A stretch of DNA of 64,000 bases. Source: Deltaproteobacteria bacterium (lineage in GTDB: Bacteria > Myxococcota_A > UBA9042 > PHBI01). Below are positions 7,892 through 17,201 of this stretch, piece after piece; within the stretch, counting starts at the first letter, position 1, and each line of letters begins with the position of its first letter. The DNA lies in NCBI GenBank assembly GCA_020632715.1, contig JACKFA010000002.1, positions 796,501-860,500 of the forward strand, read 5' to 3'. Made by a program: the position numbers and the translations under genes. The notes below the pieces were generated by a model, which did not search any database, was not told the origin of the DNA, and saw only the letters and a program-made list of their open reading frames with translations.

Positions 7892-10800
7892 TCGAGCGGG
7901 ATGCGGTAGCGGCACCGGGCCTCGTAGGTCTCGTTCGACACGGTGCTGCGCGTGGACGTGTCGCTCCGCCGGAGCGTCCCGTCGCACGTCACGTCGTCGC
8001 CGAGGCGCAGCCGGAAGCGCGCGCGCAGCGTCGTCTCCGTGGTCTCCTGGACAGCGGTGCCCGTGATGCAGAGGTCGGGGCCGAAGCACGTCCCGACGTC
8101 GGCGCGCACGTCGCCCTCGGCGCCGAGCCCGACCGAGACCGTCTTCACGAAGGGGGACTTCAGCGCCTCGTTCACGAGCCCGGCGAGGTCCGCGGTGAAG
8201 AGCGACGCGCCGCTCGCCCGGTCGAGCTCGCGCCGCGGCCGCCCCGTGAGCACGAGGCTCTGCAGGTCGTCCTGGTCGAGGGAGCTGTCGTCGCTCGACA
8301 GCGCGATGCTGAGGTCCGGGACGCGCCCGGAGATGCGGAGCGTGATCACGACGATCTTCTCGTCCTCGTCCTGGCTCTCCGACGAGGCGCGCGCGAGGTA
8401 GCTGACCTGGGTCTGCGCCGTCACGTCGATGGTCGGGTGGTCCGCGTCGCCGTTGAAGTCGACCCAGCCCCCCACGATCTCGAAGTCGCGGCGGAAGACA
8501 CGGTAGGTGACGGTGCCGCCGGGCAGCAAGTCGATGCGGCGGTAGACCTTGAGATCGTCGACCGTGCCCGCGACCGACAGGTCGAGGCGCGCCTCCATGT
8601 CGCTCTTGCCGAGCGGGAACGCGCTCTGCACGCTGAAGTTGCTCGAGGTCACGTCGAGCGCGAGCTTCATCGAGCGGAGCCACGGGAGCTCCTCGGTGAC
8701 CGGCTTCGAGTACACGTCGTGCGCGCCGCCGATGGCCGCGCCGAGCGCGCGCGCGAAGGTGTCGAAGCTCTTCGTGTAGTGCCCCTCGGTGATGTGCACG
8801 GTCCCCTCGAGCTTCGTGTCGGGTGCGGCGCTCCGGAAGTCGCGCGCCGTGACGTGCAGCGTCGGGTTGAAGGTCGCGCTGAACTCGCCCGGGCTCGCGT
8901 AGAAGAGGTCCGTCCCGACGACGCGCGCGTCGATCGTCTCGGGCGCCATGCCCACGAGGTCGATCTCGCCCGTGACGCTGAAGCTCCCGTCGTCGACCTC
9001 GCCGCGCACGGGCGCGTCCTCGGGCGCCACGAGGCGCAGCTCGCCCGCCCCCTTCCCGGGGCGCACGAAGACGCCCGCGCCGTCGGCGAGGCGCAGCTCG
9101 CGGCGCAGGTTGCGCGGGATGATCGTGACGCCCACGGGCTCGAGGCGCCCCGTGACGGCGAGGCCGCCGTCGCCGCCGAGGTCGCCGGCGATCCGCATCA
9201 CCGCGTCGTCCTCGCCGTCGCTCGTCAGGCAGCGCGCGCCCTGGATCGCGCGCGCCGCCACCGGGTCGGCGCCGACGCGCACCTTCCCCTCGACGAGCGA
9301 GAACACGTCCTTCAGGCCGCGCAGGAGCGCGAGGTCGACCGTCCCGCGGAGCTGCGCCTCGAGCGCCCCGCGCGGCGACAGCGCCCCGCAGAGCTCGAGC
9401 GCGCTCGCGGTCGTCGGGCCGCCCCCCTCCTCCGAGAGCGCCCGCGCGCGCCCCACGAGCACCGGCGCGAGCACGAGCCCGCCGTCCTCGGCGCGGAGCT
9501 CGAGGCGCGTGCCGTTCACGTAGCTCAGGCGCTGCTCCTTGAGCGTCAGCTGCACCTCGCCCGGGTCGGCCGTCACGACCAGATCGTAGGGCCGCGCCCC
9601 GGCGCCCGGCACCGCGAGGGACGCCGTGCCGCTCGTCGTGAGCTCGACCCCGCCCGACGCGAGCGACGGCACGATCTGCCCGAGCCGCGCGCCCTTCGCG
9701 TGAACCCCGATCGAGAGCGCCGCGACCTTGCCGCGCGCGATCTCGAGCCCGCTCCCGTCGACGAGCTCGAACCCCGGCAGGAACCGCGTCGACGAGAGGT
9801 CGATGCGCCCGCTCGGGAGCGTCTGCACGTCGACGTCCGCGCTCCCGAGCTCGGCCGGCCCCACGCGCACCTGCGCGAGCTCGACGTGCCCGATGAGGCT
9901 CGGCTGGTCGAGCGTCCCGCCGAACGAGAGGTTCGCGCTGACCCGCCCCTTGAGCGTCGGCGCGGCGCGCCGGATCGCCGCTATCGAGGAGAGCGGCAGA
10001 TCGCTCGTCCGGAGCGAGCCGTGGACGCGCCCCGACGCCCGCTCGAGCGCCACCGATCCCGTCAGCGCGCGCCCCTCGCGCGTCGTGAGCGCCACGCGGT
10101 CGAGGGAGACCCTGCTCGCGTCGGCCTCGAAGTCGCACGCGAGCTCCGTGAAGTGCTCCCCGGCGAGGTCGACGTTGGTCGCGCGCGTGGCGCCCTTGCC
10201 GGCGAGCGTGCCGGCCGGGTCGGCGAGGTCGCCGCGGAAGGTCGCGCGCTTCACGTCGAAGAGCGCCGAGAGCTCGAGGTCCGGGACGAGCCCGCCGAGG
10301 GCGAGCGACTTCGCCGTGAAGCGCGTGACCTCGAAGGGCATGCGCGGGTCGACGCCCGCGAAGCCGTCCGCGAAGAGGCGCACGTGCCCGTCGAGGTCGG
10401 CCACGCCGAGCGCCGACGCCGCGTGCACGTTGCTCATCGAGAGCGCGCCGTCCGCGAGCGCGAGCCCGCCGGTGACGCGCCCGAGCTCGACGCCCGCGAC
10501 GCGCGCGCCGCTCCAGCTGAGGGTGCCGGTGAGGCGCGGGGACGCGAGCGTCCCGCCGAGGTGCGCGGCCTTGAGGACGAGCCTGCCGCCTGCCTCCATG
10601 CCGAGCCGGCGCGCCTCCTGCCGCACGTCGCCGAGGCGGGCGTAGGGCTCGAGGTCGAGCGTGCCGCGCGCGATGTCGATGACGCCCTGCACGTTCACGC
10701 GGTTGCCCTCGCCGTCGAGCGAGACGCGCGCGAGCTCGAGGCGCTGCGTGCCGAGGAGGTCCTCGTCGCCCGGGGCGGGGAGGGCGTCGTCCCAGCGGAG

Positions 10801-12261
10801 CGCGCCGACGAGGTCGTACTGGCCGGGGGCGACGACCCCGCCGCCCTCGGGGACGCCGATGGCGAGGCCGTCGCTCTGCACCTCGAGCGAGAGGCGCCCG
10901 GGCGCGATGGTGCCGGCGACCGTGACCGGCCCGCGGAGGCGCGCGCCCGCGAGCGGCGGCACGTCGGGGAGGTCGAGCCACTCGAGCACCGCCTTCGCGG
11001 CGACGTCGCTCCCGACGACGTTCGCGGTGACGGCGAGCGGGCGCGCCCCGGCGCCGCCGCCCTCGGGGCCGACGCTCGCGCTGACGACGTCCACGTGGCC
11101 GCCGCCGAAGGCCGTCGCCGAGAGCTGGTCGACGAGGAGCTCGTGGGCGCGCGGCTCGTCCGCGGTGCCGCGCGGGACGGCGCGCGCGAGGACGCGCACG
11201 TCGGAGAGCGAGGCGCCGAGCACGTTCATGGCCGGCGCCTCGAGCGCGAAGGAGGCGTAGGCCTGCTCGATGCTGCCGGCGCCGCGGAGCGACAGGTCGA
11301 AGGGGCCCGGGATGGCGTCGCCCGCGACCGCGCGCGCCCAGGGAGAGCCGCGCGGGGCGCGCACGTGGAGGTCGCCCTGCCAGGTCACGGGCGTCGCCGC
11401 GACGTCGAAGCCGCCGCTCCCGGTGTAGAAGAGGCCGTCGCCGCGGCCGGTGGCGTGGCGCCAGGTGAAGGTGAGCCCGTTCCAGGCGAAGCCCGCGACG
11501 TCGACGCCCGACGACTCGAGGCGCGCGGGCTCGAGCCCGCCGTCGCCGCGGAGCCAGGGCGAGAGCGCGAGCGTCGCGTGGGCGACGTGGGCGGTCGTCG
11601 CCTCGAAGGCGACGTGGCCGAAGCCCGAGATGCTGAAGGCGCGGACGCTCGCGTCGACGCCGTCGCCGTCGACGACGACGTCGGGCGTGGCGACGTGACC
11701 GGAGGCCTGCACCACGGAGACCGTGCGCGCGCGGATGTCGAAGCGGAGCGGCGGCCCGGTGCCGGGGGGCGCGTCGTGGTCGACGAATGCGCGCTCGATG
11801 CCGACGTTGCCGTCCTCGTCGACGCGCACGTCGACGTGGCCCCGCCCGACGTCGGCGTGGCGCACGAGGAGGCGGAAGGGCGCGTCGTCCTCGGTGGCGA
11901 AGCGGAAGAGGCCGACGAGGGTCGGCAGCACCTCGAGGTTCGCGACGAGGGCGTCGACGTGGAGCACCTCCTCGCCGTCCTTGCCGAGGACGCGGCCGTC
12001 CGCGATGCGGATCTGCCAGGGCGCCGGCCCCCACTGCACGGACGCGGCCGTGATGGTGCCGGGGATGGCGCTCGCGACGAGCTCCTGCGCGACGTCCTTG
12101 AAGGCGCGCGTGCCGACGAGGAAGTAGAGCAGCAGGTAGGCCGCGCCGACGAACGCGATGGTGCGCGAGACCAGCAGGTAGACGGCGAGGAGGAGCCGGA
12201 GGAGCGTGCGCGTGACGACGCGCGCGGCCCCTCTCGCGACGCGGCGGACCCGCGAGGTCAT
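7888..12261 (-). CDS. tamB: TamB-like translocation/lipid-transport protein (DUF490)
   Basis: 1457 residues. One N-terminal transmembrane segment (about 22-50, LLRLLLAVYLLVSRTIAFVGAAY region) is followed by very long beta-rich repeats typical of the AsmA/TamB bridge-like fold. The C-terminal 350 residues match the TamB domain, with GTVHITEGHY, YRRIDLLPGGTVTYR and a beta-rich end. It should span from the inner membrane across the periplasm to the outer membrane. It overlaps the AsmA-like gene upstream (ATGA) and the Omp85 gene downstream (GTGA), so the three are almost certainly co-translated. The family is linked to autotransporter assembly or phospholipid transfer; the substrate cannot be told here. 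Confidence 0.92.
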   Translation of the reverse strand: MTSRVRRVARGAARVVTRTLLRLLLAVYLLVSRTIAFVGAAYLLLYFLVGTRAFKDVAQELVASAIPGTITAASVQWGPAPWQIRIADGRVLGKDGEEVLHVDALVANLEVLPTLVGLFRFATEDDAPFRLLVRHADVGRGHVDVRVDEDGNVGIERAFVDHDAPPGTGPPLRFDIRARTVSVVQASGHVATPDVVVDGDGVDASVRAFSISGFGHVAFEATTAHVAHATLALSPWLRGDGGLEPARLESSGVDVAGFAWNGLTFTWRHATGRGDGLFYTGSGGFDVAATPVTWQGDLHVRAPRGSPWARAVAGDAIPGPFDLSLRGAGSIEQAYASFALEAPAMNVLGASLSDVRVLARAVPRGTADEPRAHELLVDQLSATAFGGGHVDVVSASVGPEGGGAGARPLAVTANVVGSDVAAKAVLEWLDLPDVPPLAGARLRGPVTVAGTIAPGRLSLEVQSDGLAIGVPEGGGVVAPGQYDLVGALRWDDALPAPGDEDLLGTQRLELARVSLDGEGNRVNVQGVIDIARGTLDLEPYARLGDVRQEARRLGMEAGGRLVLKAAHLGGTLASPRLTGTLSWSGARVAGVELGRVTGGLALADGALSMSNVHAASALGVADLDGHVRLFADGFAGVDPRMPFEVTRFTAKSLALGGLVPDLELSALFDVKRATFRGDLADPAGTLAGKGATRATNVDLAGEHFTELACDFEADASRVSLDRVALTTREGRALTGSVALERASGRVHGSLRTSDLPLSSIAAIRRAAPTLKGRVSANLSFGGTLDQPSLIGHVELAQVRVGPAELGSADVDVQTLPSGRIDLSSTRFLPGFELVDGSGLEIARGKVAALSIGVHAKGARLGQIVPSLASGGVELTTSGTASLAVPGAGARPYDLVVTADPGEVQLTLKEQRLSYVNGTRLELRAEDGGLVLAPVLVGRARALSEEGGGPTTASALELCGALSPRGALEAQLRGTVDLALLRGLKDVFSLVEGKVRVGADPVAARAIQGARCLTSDGEDDAVMRIAGDLGGDGGLAVTGRLEPVGVTIIPRNLRRELRLADGAGVFVRPGKGAGELRLVAPEDAPVRGEVDDGSFSVTGEIDLVGMAPETIDARVVGTDLFYASPGEFSATFNPTLHVTARDFRSAAPDTKLEGTVHITEGHYTKSFDTFARALGAAIGGAHDVYSKPVTEELPWLRSMKLALDVTSSNFSVQSAFPLGKSDMEARLDLSVAGTVDDLKVYRRIDLLPGGTVTYRVFRRDFEIVGGWVDFNGDADHPTIDVTAQTQVSYLARASSESQDEDEKIVVITLRISGRVPDLSIALSSDDSSLDQDDLQSLVLTGRPRRELDRASGASLFTADLAGLVNEALKSPFVKTVSVGLGAEGDVRADVGTCFGPDLCITGTAVQETTETTLRARFRLRLGDDVTCDGTLRRSDTSTRSTVSNETYEARCRYRIPLE

Positions 12262-13910
12262 GGAGGCGCGACCGCCCCCGGGACCTCGGCGACGGCGCGC
12301 GCCCAGGAGGTGCCGTCGTAGACGTACGTCTCGGGATCCCCGGCGAGGCGGGCCTCGGTGACCTCGGTCTCCGCGCGCCACGCCTTCTTCCCGGTCTCCT
12401 CGTCCTCCCGCTTCGCGAGCACCGTCTCGAACACGGCGAGCCCGGAGAGCGGCGGCTTCACGGTCGCGCGGACCTCGTCGGGCACGTAGCTCATGACCTT
12501 GGTCGCGACGGCGCCCGCGACGCGCTCGAGCACGACCCGGAGCTCGACCTTGAGCGAGCCGCGGAGCGGGTTCACGCGGATGGTGCCCGTCGCGCCGAGG
12601 TCGCCGCTCGCGGTCTCGACGGAGCCCTCGAGGGAGCCGCTCGTGAGCCCCATCGACCCCGAGAGCTTGCCGCTCACGGCGCCCGCGTCGTCGTCGCCGA
12701 AGGCGAAGCTCGCGGCGCGGATCCCGGTCACGTCGACCTGCGAGCGCCCCTCGACCGTGACGGCCACCGACCCGATGGTGACGTCCTTCGCGACGACGTC
12801 GTCGGGGGCGTCCACGCGGTCGGCGTGGAGGTCGGCGAGCTGCACGCCGCCGCTCGGCTTCAGGACGCCGGGCGCGTAGCGGAGCGTCTTCACCGCGCCG
12901 CGGGCGCCCGCGAGGCGCACCGGGCCGAGCGCGACCTCGGGCGCCGCGAGGCCCCCGCAGGAGGCGTCGAGGGTCTCGCCGGCGAGCTTCATGACGAGCG
13001 TCGTGGCGGAGGCGCCCTGCGGGAGCACCTCCCCGAGCCCGAGCTCGGCCGCGAGCGCGCCCGGCAGCGCCGCGTCGCCGCTCGCCTCGAGGGCCGGCGC
13101 GTCGCCGAAGGTCATCTTCCCGCCGAGGCGCGTGGCGAGGCCGCCCTCGGCGGCGAGCGCGAGCTCGCGGACGGTGAAGCCGGCGCCCTCCCAGGAGAAG
13201 CCGTCGATCTTCACGGTGTCGGCGGCGACGCGGCGCTTCCCGTCCTTCCAGGCGCCGTGGCTCGCGGCGGCGGAGAGATCGGCCGCGATGGCGAGCCCGA
13301 CGTCGCCGCCGAGGCGGACGCCGCCCCGCGCGGTGACGTCGTCGAACGCGAGCTCCCAGCCGGGGCCGGCGAGGCGGACCTCGCCGTGCTCGAGCTCGAG
13401 GTGGTCGAGGACCATGAGCTTCGGCGGCGGCTTCGGCGTGGCGGGTCCCGGCGGCTTGGGGGCCGCGCTCTTCGCGACCGCGCGCGCGACGTTGAGCGAG
13501 CCGTCGTCGGCCCACTCGAGGCGGACGAGGTAGTCGCGCACGCGGATCCCGGCGAGCCGGGTCTCCCCGCGGAAGACGAGGTCGTCGAGGGCGAGCTCGG
13601 CGGTGACGGCGTCGGCGCGGATCGCCGGGGCGCCGTGCTCGTCGGCGAGGACGACACCGAGGAGCTCGAGCTCCGCGGGCGCCGGGCCCCAGTGCACGGC
13701 GCCGACGGTGACGACGCTCGGCGGCAGTCGCTTCGTGAGGATCCTCATGAGCGCCTCGCGCCCGGGCGTGCTGTTCGCCCAGAAGTAGGCGGCGAGCCAG
13801 AGCGCCGGCAGGAGGAGCAGCACGGAGAGGAGCGCGAACGGCCAGAAGAGGCCGCGCCGGGCGTCGTTCGGGGGCTCGCTCTCGGGGTCTGTCGGGGCCG
13901 CGTTCGCCAT
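12258..13910 (-). CDS. AsmA-like inner-membrane-anchored protein
   Basis: 550 residues. A short cytosolic N-terminus and one transmembrane helix (about residues 22-46) are followed by a beta-rich periplasmic body containing AsmA-like phrases (TVGAVHWGPAPAELELLGVVL and LDHLELEHGEVRL regions). The related phrase VQWGPAPWQIRI occurs in the TamB protein, suggesting common ancestry of the two N-terminal modules. It is the first gene of the AsmA-TamB-Omp85 operon. The ATG at 13910 has no ribosome binding site and lies 7 nt after a TATACT -10-like box, so the message may be leaderless. Confidence 0.85.
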   Translation of the reverse strand: MANAAPTDPESEPPNDARRGLFWPFALLSVLLLLPALWLAAYFWANSTPGREALMRILTKRLPPSVVTVGAVHWGPAPAELELLGVVLADEHGAPAIRADAVTAELALDDLVFRGETRLAGIRVRDYLVRLEWADDGSLNVARAVAKSAAPKPPGPATPKPPPKLMVLDHLELEHGEVRLAGPGWELAFDDVTARGGVRLGGDVGLAIAADLSAAASHGAWKDGKRRVAADTVKIDGFSWEGAGFTVRELALAAEGGLATRLGGKMTFGDAPALEASGDAALPGALAAELGLGEVLPQGASATTLVMKLAGETLDASCGGLAAPEVALGPVRLAGARGAVKTLRYAPGVLKPSGGVQLADLHADRVDAPDDVVAKDVTIGSVAVTVEGRSQVDVTGIRAASFAFGDDDAGAVSGKLSGSMGLTSGSLEGSVETASGDLGATGTIRVNPLRGSLKVELRVVLERVAGAVATKVMSYVPDEVRATVKPPLSGLAVFETVLAKREDEETGKKAWRAETEVTEARLAGDPETYVYDGTSWARAVAEVPGAVAPP

Positions 13911-13924
13911 TCGCGGGAGTATAG
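13911..13924 (-). promoter_or_regulatory. -10-like element of the AsmA-TamB-Omp85 operon
   Basis: The minus strand reads CTATACTCCCGCGA directly before the ATG. TATACT (13923-13918) is a good -10 match, and the CCCGCG tail matches the motif seen at 3.3, 19.0 and 26.9 kb. The position implies transcription starting at or next to the start codon. No clear -35 box. Confidence 0.45.
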
Positions 13925-14016
13925 ATACAGAGGCCCGCGCCCGCCACATCGGCGGGCTCCCCGGCCGTCGTGGGAGTCGTCGCGCATGGAACGCGCGGAC
14001 TCCTGGACCGCTCGTT

Positions 14017-15204
14017 CTATTCGGACGCGAGCGCGCGCCCGCCGCTCACGACGAGCTCTCCCGCGACCTCGACGCGGTCGACGAGGCCGCGGTGGCCGCC
14101 GACGAGCGCGGCCGCGAGGGGATCCCGCGTCGCCTCGAGCGCGCGATCCCCGGCGCGCAGGTGGACGCGATCGCCGTCGGCCGGGAGGCCGAGCGCGCGG
14201 TAGCCGTGGTCGTGCCCGATCCGCGCGAGGGCCGGCGCGACGGCGCCGGCCGCGTCGGTGACGACGCAGCGGCGGCCGGTGCGCGCGCGGGCCTGGTACT
14301 CGAGCAGGCGCAGCTCCGCGAAGGGGTCGATGACGGCGTGGGAGTCGGAGCCGACGCAGAGCGGCACGCCCGCCGCGTGGAGCGCGGGGGTGTCGGGCAC
14401 GCCGTCGCCGAGGTCGCCCTCGGTGGTCGGGCAGAGGGCGACGGTGACGCCGTGCTCCGCGAGGAGGGCGACGTCCTCCGGGTCGAGCCAGGTCGCGTGG
14501 ACGGCGGTGAGGTCGGGGCCGAGGACGCCCTCGGCGGCGAGGAGGGCGACCGGCGAGAGCCCGTGCGCGGCGCGGCAGTCGGCGACCTCGCGCGGCTGCT
14601 CGCTCACGTGGGCGTGGAGGGGGAGGGCGCGGGCGCGGGCGAGCTCGGCGAGCGGGCCGAGCCAGGCGCGGGGCACGGCGCGGACGCTGTGGATGGCGAG
14701 GCCGACACGGGCGCGGACGCCGTCGACGTGGTCGTCGGCGGCGAGGCCGTCGAGGGCGCGCGCGACGTCGTCGAGGGCGTGGGTGGCGAAGCGGCGCTGG
14801 CGCGGCAGGAGCGGCGTCTCGACCCCGCCGCGGGCGTAGACCGTGTGGAGGAGGGTGACGCGGATCCCGACGTCGCGAGCGGCCGCGAGGTGGGCGCGGG
14901 CGGCCGCGAGGGGATCGGGGGCCCAGGGGGCGCCGTCGCGGTCGTGGTGGAGGTAGTGGAACTCGCCGACCGCGGTGTAGCCGGCCTCGAGGCACTCGGC
15001 GTAGCAGAGGCGCGCGGCGGCGCGCAGATCGTCGAGGCCGAGGGTCAGGGCGAGCGAGTACATCGCCTCGCGCCAGGTCCAGAAGCTGTCGTCGGCGCGG
15101 GCGGGGTCGCGGCGCTGGACGTCGCCGCGGAGGAGGCGCTGGAAGGCGTGCGAGTGGACGTTCGCGAAGCCCGGGAGGACGAGCTGGGGCTCCGGCGCGC
15201 TCAC
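14017..15204 (-). CDS. hutF: Formimidoylglutamate deiminase
   Basis: 395 residues of the amidohydrolase superfamily. It starts with the metal-site strand PGFANVHSHAFQRLLRGD (HxH), has LHAHVSEQPREVADC with further His ligands, CPTTEGDLGDGVPD, and VGSDSHAVIDPFAELRLLEY with the metal-binding Asp; these are HutF hallmarks. It converts N-formimidoyl-glutamate to N-formyl-glutamate and ammonia in histidine breakdown. No other hut gene is visible. The GTG start overlaps the stop of the Ser/Thr kinase gene by 4 nt (GTGA), so it is translated with the kinase, an unexpected partner. Confidence 0.92.
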   Translation of the reverse strand: MSAPEPQLVLPGFANVHSHAFQRLLRGDVQRRDPARADDSFWTWREAMYSLALTLGLDDLRAAARLCYAECLEAGYTAVGEFHYLHHDRDGAPWAPDPLAAARAHLAAARDVGIRVTLLHTVYARGGVETPLLPRQRRFATHALDDVARALDGLAADDHVDGVRARVGLAIHSVRAVPRAWLGPLAELARARALPLHAHVSEQPREVADCRAAHGLSPVALLAAEGVLGPDLTAVHATWLDPEDVALLAEHGVTVALCPTTEGDLGDGVPDTPALHAAGVPLCVGSDSHAVIDPFAELRLLEYQARARTGRRCVVTDAAGAVAPALARIGHDHGYRALGLPADGDRVHLRAGDRALEATRDPLAAALVGGHRGLVDRVEVAGELVVSGGRALASE

Positions 15205-16964
15205 TGCTGCATGTTCACGGTGAGGGTCTGGGACTCGCCGCCCTTCACCGTGATGGTGCGCGACTTCGTGCCGTAGGTCGGGTGCGTGAAGGTGACGACC
15301 GCGCGCCCGGCCTTCACGGAGAGGCCCTTGATGGGGCTGTTGCCGACGTCGCGGCCGTTGACGCTGACGCGCGCGAACGGGATGGCGCTGAGGGTCACGT
15401 GGCCCTCGGCGGCCGCCGGCGCGACGCGGTGGCTGACGGTGTGCGTGGTCTTCTTCGCGGCGGCGACGGGCGCGGCGGCGGTGGTGTCGTCCGTGGAGGC
15501 GGGCGCGGCGTCGTCGGTGGTCTTGGCGAGCGCGGTGATCGCGGCGTCTGCGGCCTCGGGCTCGGGCTGCTCGACCTTCGCGACCTCGGGCTCGACCTGG
15601 GCGGGCTCGGGCTCGAGCTTGGCGGGCTCGGGCTCGACCTTTGCGACCTCCGCGATGGCCGGCGGCGTCTCGGGCGCAGGCGACTCCGGGGCGGGCCCTG
15701 CCGGCCCGGCCTGCGTCTCCGCGGGAGACGGCGCGACGACCGCGATCTGCGCTGGATCCTCGTCGCGCGCCGCCTTCAGGACGGCGAGCGTACCGACGAA
15801 GCCGAGGACCGCGAGCGCCACGACCCCGACGAGCCACCAGTGGAGGTTCCCGCCGCGCCGCGCGCGCTGGGGCTGCCCGGTCTCGCTCCGCGGGATGGCC
15901 GTGTCGACCGGCCGCGGCGTGGGCGTCGCGCGCAGGTTGCCGGCGCCGCCGCGGATCCGCGCGGTGTTGGGCGCCGCGATCCCCGGCGAGCCGCCCTCGG
16001 CCGCGGTCACGGGTCGCGCGAGGGGCGTCGGATCGCTCGCGGCGCGCGGGCGCGTCGGGCGGCGCGCCGTCATGACGGGGCTGCTCGGCTCGGGCAGCCC
16101 GGCCGCGCGCGCGAGGGCGGCGTAGAGGTCGAGCACGGAGTCGAAGCGCTGCGCGGGATCCTTGGCGAGCCCGCGCATCACGACGGCCTCGAGCTGCGCG
16201 TCGCGGACCCGCTCCGGCCCGATGTCGTCCATCGGCGGCGGGGCGTCCTGCACGTGCTGCCGCAGGAGCTCGAGGCGCTCGGGCGGGTCGAAGGGCCGGC
16301 GCCCCGTGAGGAGCTCGTAGGCCATGACGGCGAGCGAGTACTGGTCGGCGCGCCCGTCGATGGGGCGCCCGCAGATGGCCTCGGGGCTCATGTACTGCGG
16401 CGTCCCGAGGAGCATCCCGGTCTGCGTCAGGTGCTCGCGCTGGTCGCCGCTCGAGCCGTCGGGCGCGACCTTCAGGATCCCGAAGTCGATGAGCTTCACG
16501 AACAGCGGATCGTGGCTCTGCGGCACGATCATCGCGTTGGACCACTTGAGGTCGCGGTGGATGATGCCGCGCGCGTGCGCCTCGGCGAGCGCGGAGCAGA
16601 GCTGCCCGATGACGTGCAGGCACTCGGGGATCGTGGGGACCCGCCCGCCGTAGACGAGGTCCGTGCCGGGGAAGCCGGGCAGGTACTCCATGACGAGGAA
16701 GGGCCGCCCGCGGTCGTCGAGGCCGAAGTCGTGGTAGGTGATGATGTTCGGGTGGCGCAGCTGGCACACGGCGCGCGCCTCGTGCTCGAAGCGGCGCCTG
16801 AGCGTCGGGCTGTCGCCGTGGTCGGCGCGGATGACCTTGATGGCGACCTCGCGCCCGAGGGCCACCTGCTCGGCGAGATAGACGGCGCCCATGCCTCCGG
16901 AGGACAGGGCCTCGAGGATGCGGTAGCGACCAGCGACCAGCTCGTCGGGTTGGTAGAGGGACAC
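15201..16964 (-). CDS. Ser/Thr protein kinase with transmembrane helix and PEGA domain
   Basis: 587 residues. The kinase domain (about 13-285) has the Gly-rich loop SSGGMGAVY (21-29), Lys43 in VAIKVI, catalytic HRDLKWSN (Asp138, Asn143), DFG (160-162) and GTPQYMSPE; it appears active. A Pro/Arg linker leads to a transmembrane helix (about 375-396), then a Pro/Glu-rich stalk and a C-terminal PEGA-type beta domain (about 520-587) containing VSVNGRDVGNSPIKGLSVKA. It is thus a membrane kinase with an exported ligand- or surface-binding domain. The GTG at 16964 was chosen because no other in-frame start lies nearby upstream. It is coupled to hutF and divergent from a FecR-like exported protein gene. 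Confidence 0.92.
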   Translation of the reverse strand: MSLYQPDELVAGRYRILEALSSGGMGAVYLAEQVALGREVAIKVIRADHGDSPTLRRRFEHEARAVCQLRHPNIITYHDFGLDDRGRPFLVMEYLPGFPGTDLVYGGRVPTIPECLHVIGQLCSALAEAHARGIIHRDLKWSNAMIVPQSHDPLFVKLIDFGILKVAPDGSSGDQREHLTQTGMLLGTPQYMSPEAICGRPIDGRADQYSLAVMAYELLTGRRPFDPPERLELLRQHVQDAPPPMDDIGPERVRDAQLEAVVMRGLAKDPAQRFDSVLDLYAALARAAGLPEPSSPVMTARRPTRPRAASDPTPLARPVTAAEGGSPGIAAPNTARIRGGAGNLRATPTPRPVDTAIPRSETGQPQRARRGGNLHWWLVGVVALAVLGFVGTLAVLKAARDEDPAQIAVVAPSPAETQAGPAGPAPESPAPETPPAIAEVAKVEPEPAKLEPEPAQVEPEVAKVEQPEPEAADAAITALAKTTDDAAPASTDDTTAAAPVAAAKKTTHTVSHRVAPAAAEGHVTLSAIPFARVSVNGRDVGNSPIKGLSVKAGRAVVTFTHPTYGTKSRTITVKGGESQTLTVNMQQ

Positions 16965-17201
16965 GGTGTCGTCGGGCTCCGGGGGACGCCTGGCGGCACG
17001 ATAGTGCCCGCGCTCGCGCGGCGTCCAGTCGGCGTGTCGGGAACGATCGGCGCGCGCGCCCGCGGGCTTGAGGAGAACCTCGGCTGCGCGCAGCTGGCTA
17101 CGGCCTCCGGGGCTGTCACCGCCGCGTGTCCGGCGGCGGCTCACCCTGGCGGATCCGCGGCGCCCGTGCGATCGTCCGACCCCGACCCGGAGTGGCCGCG
17201 C

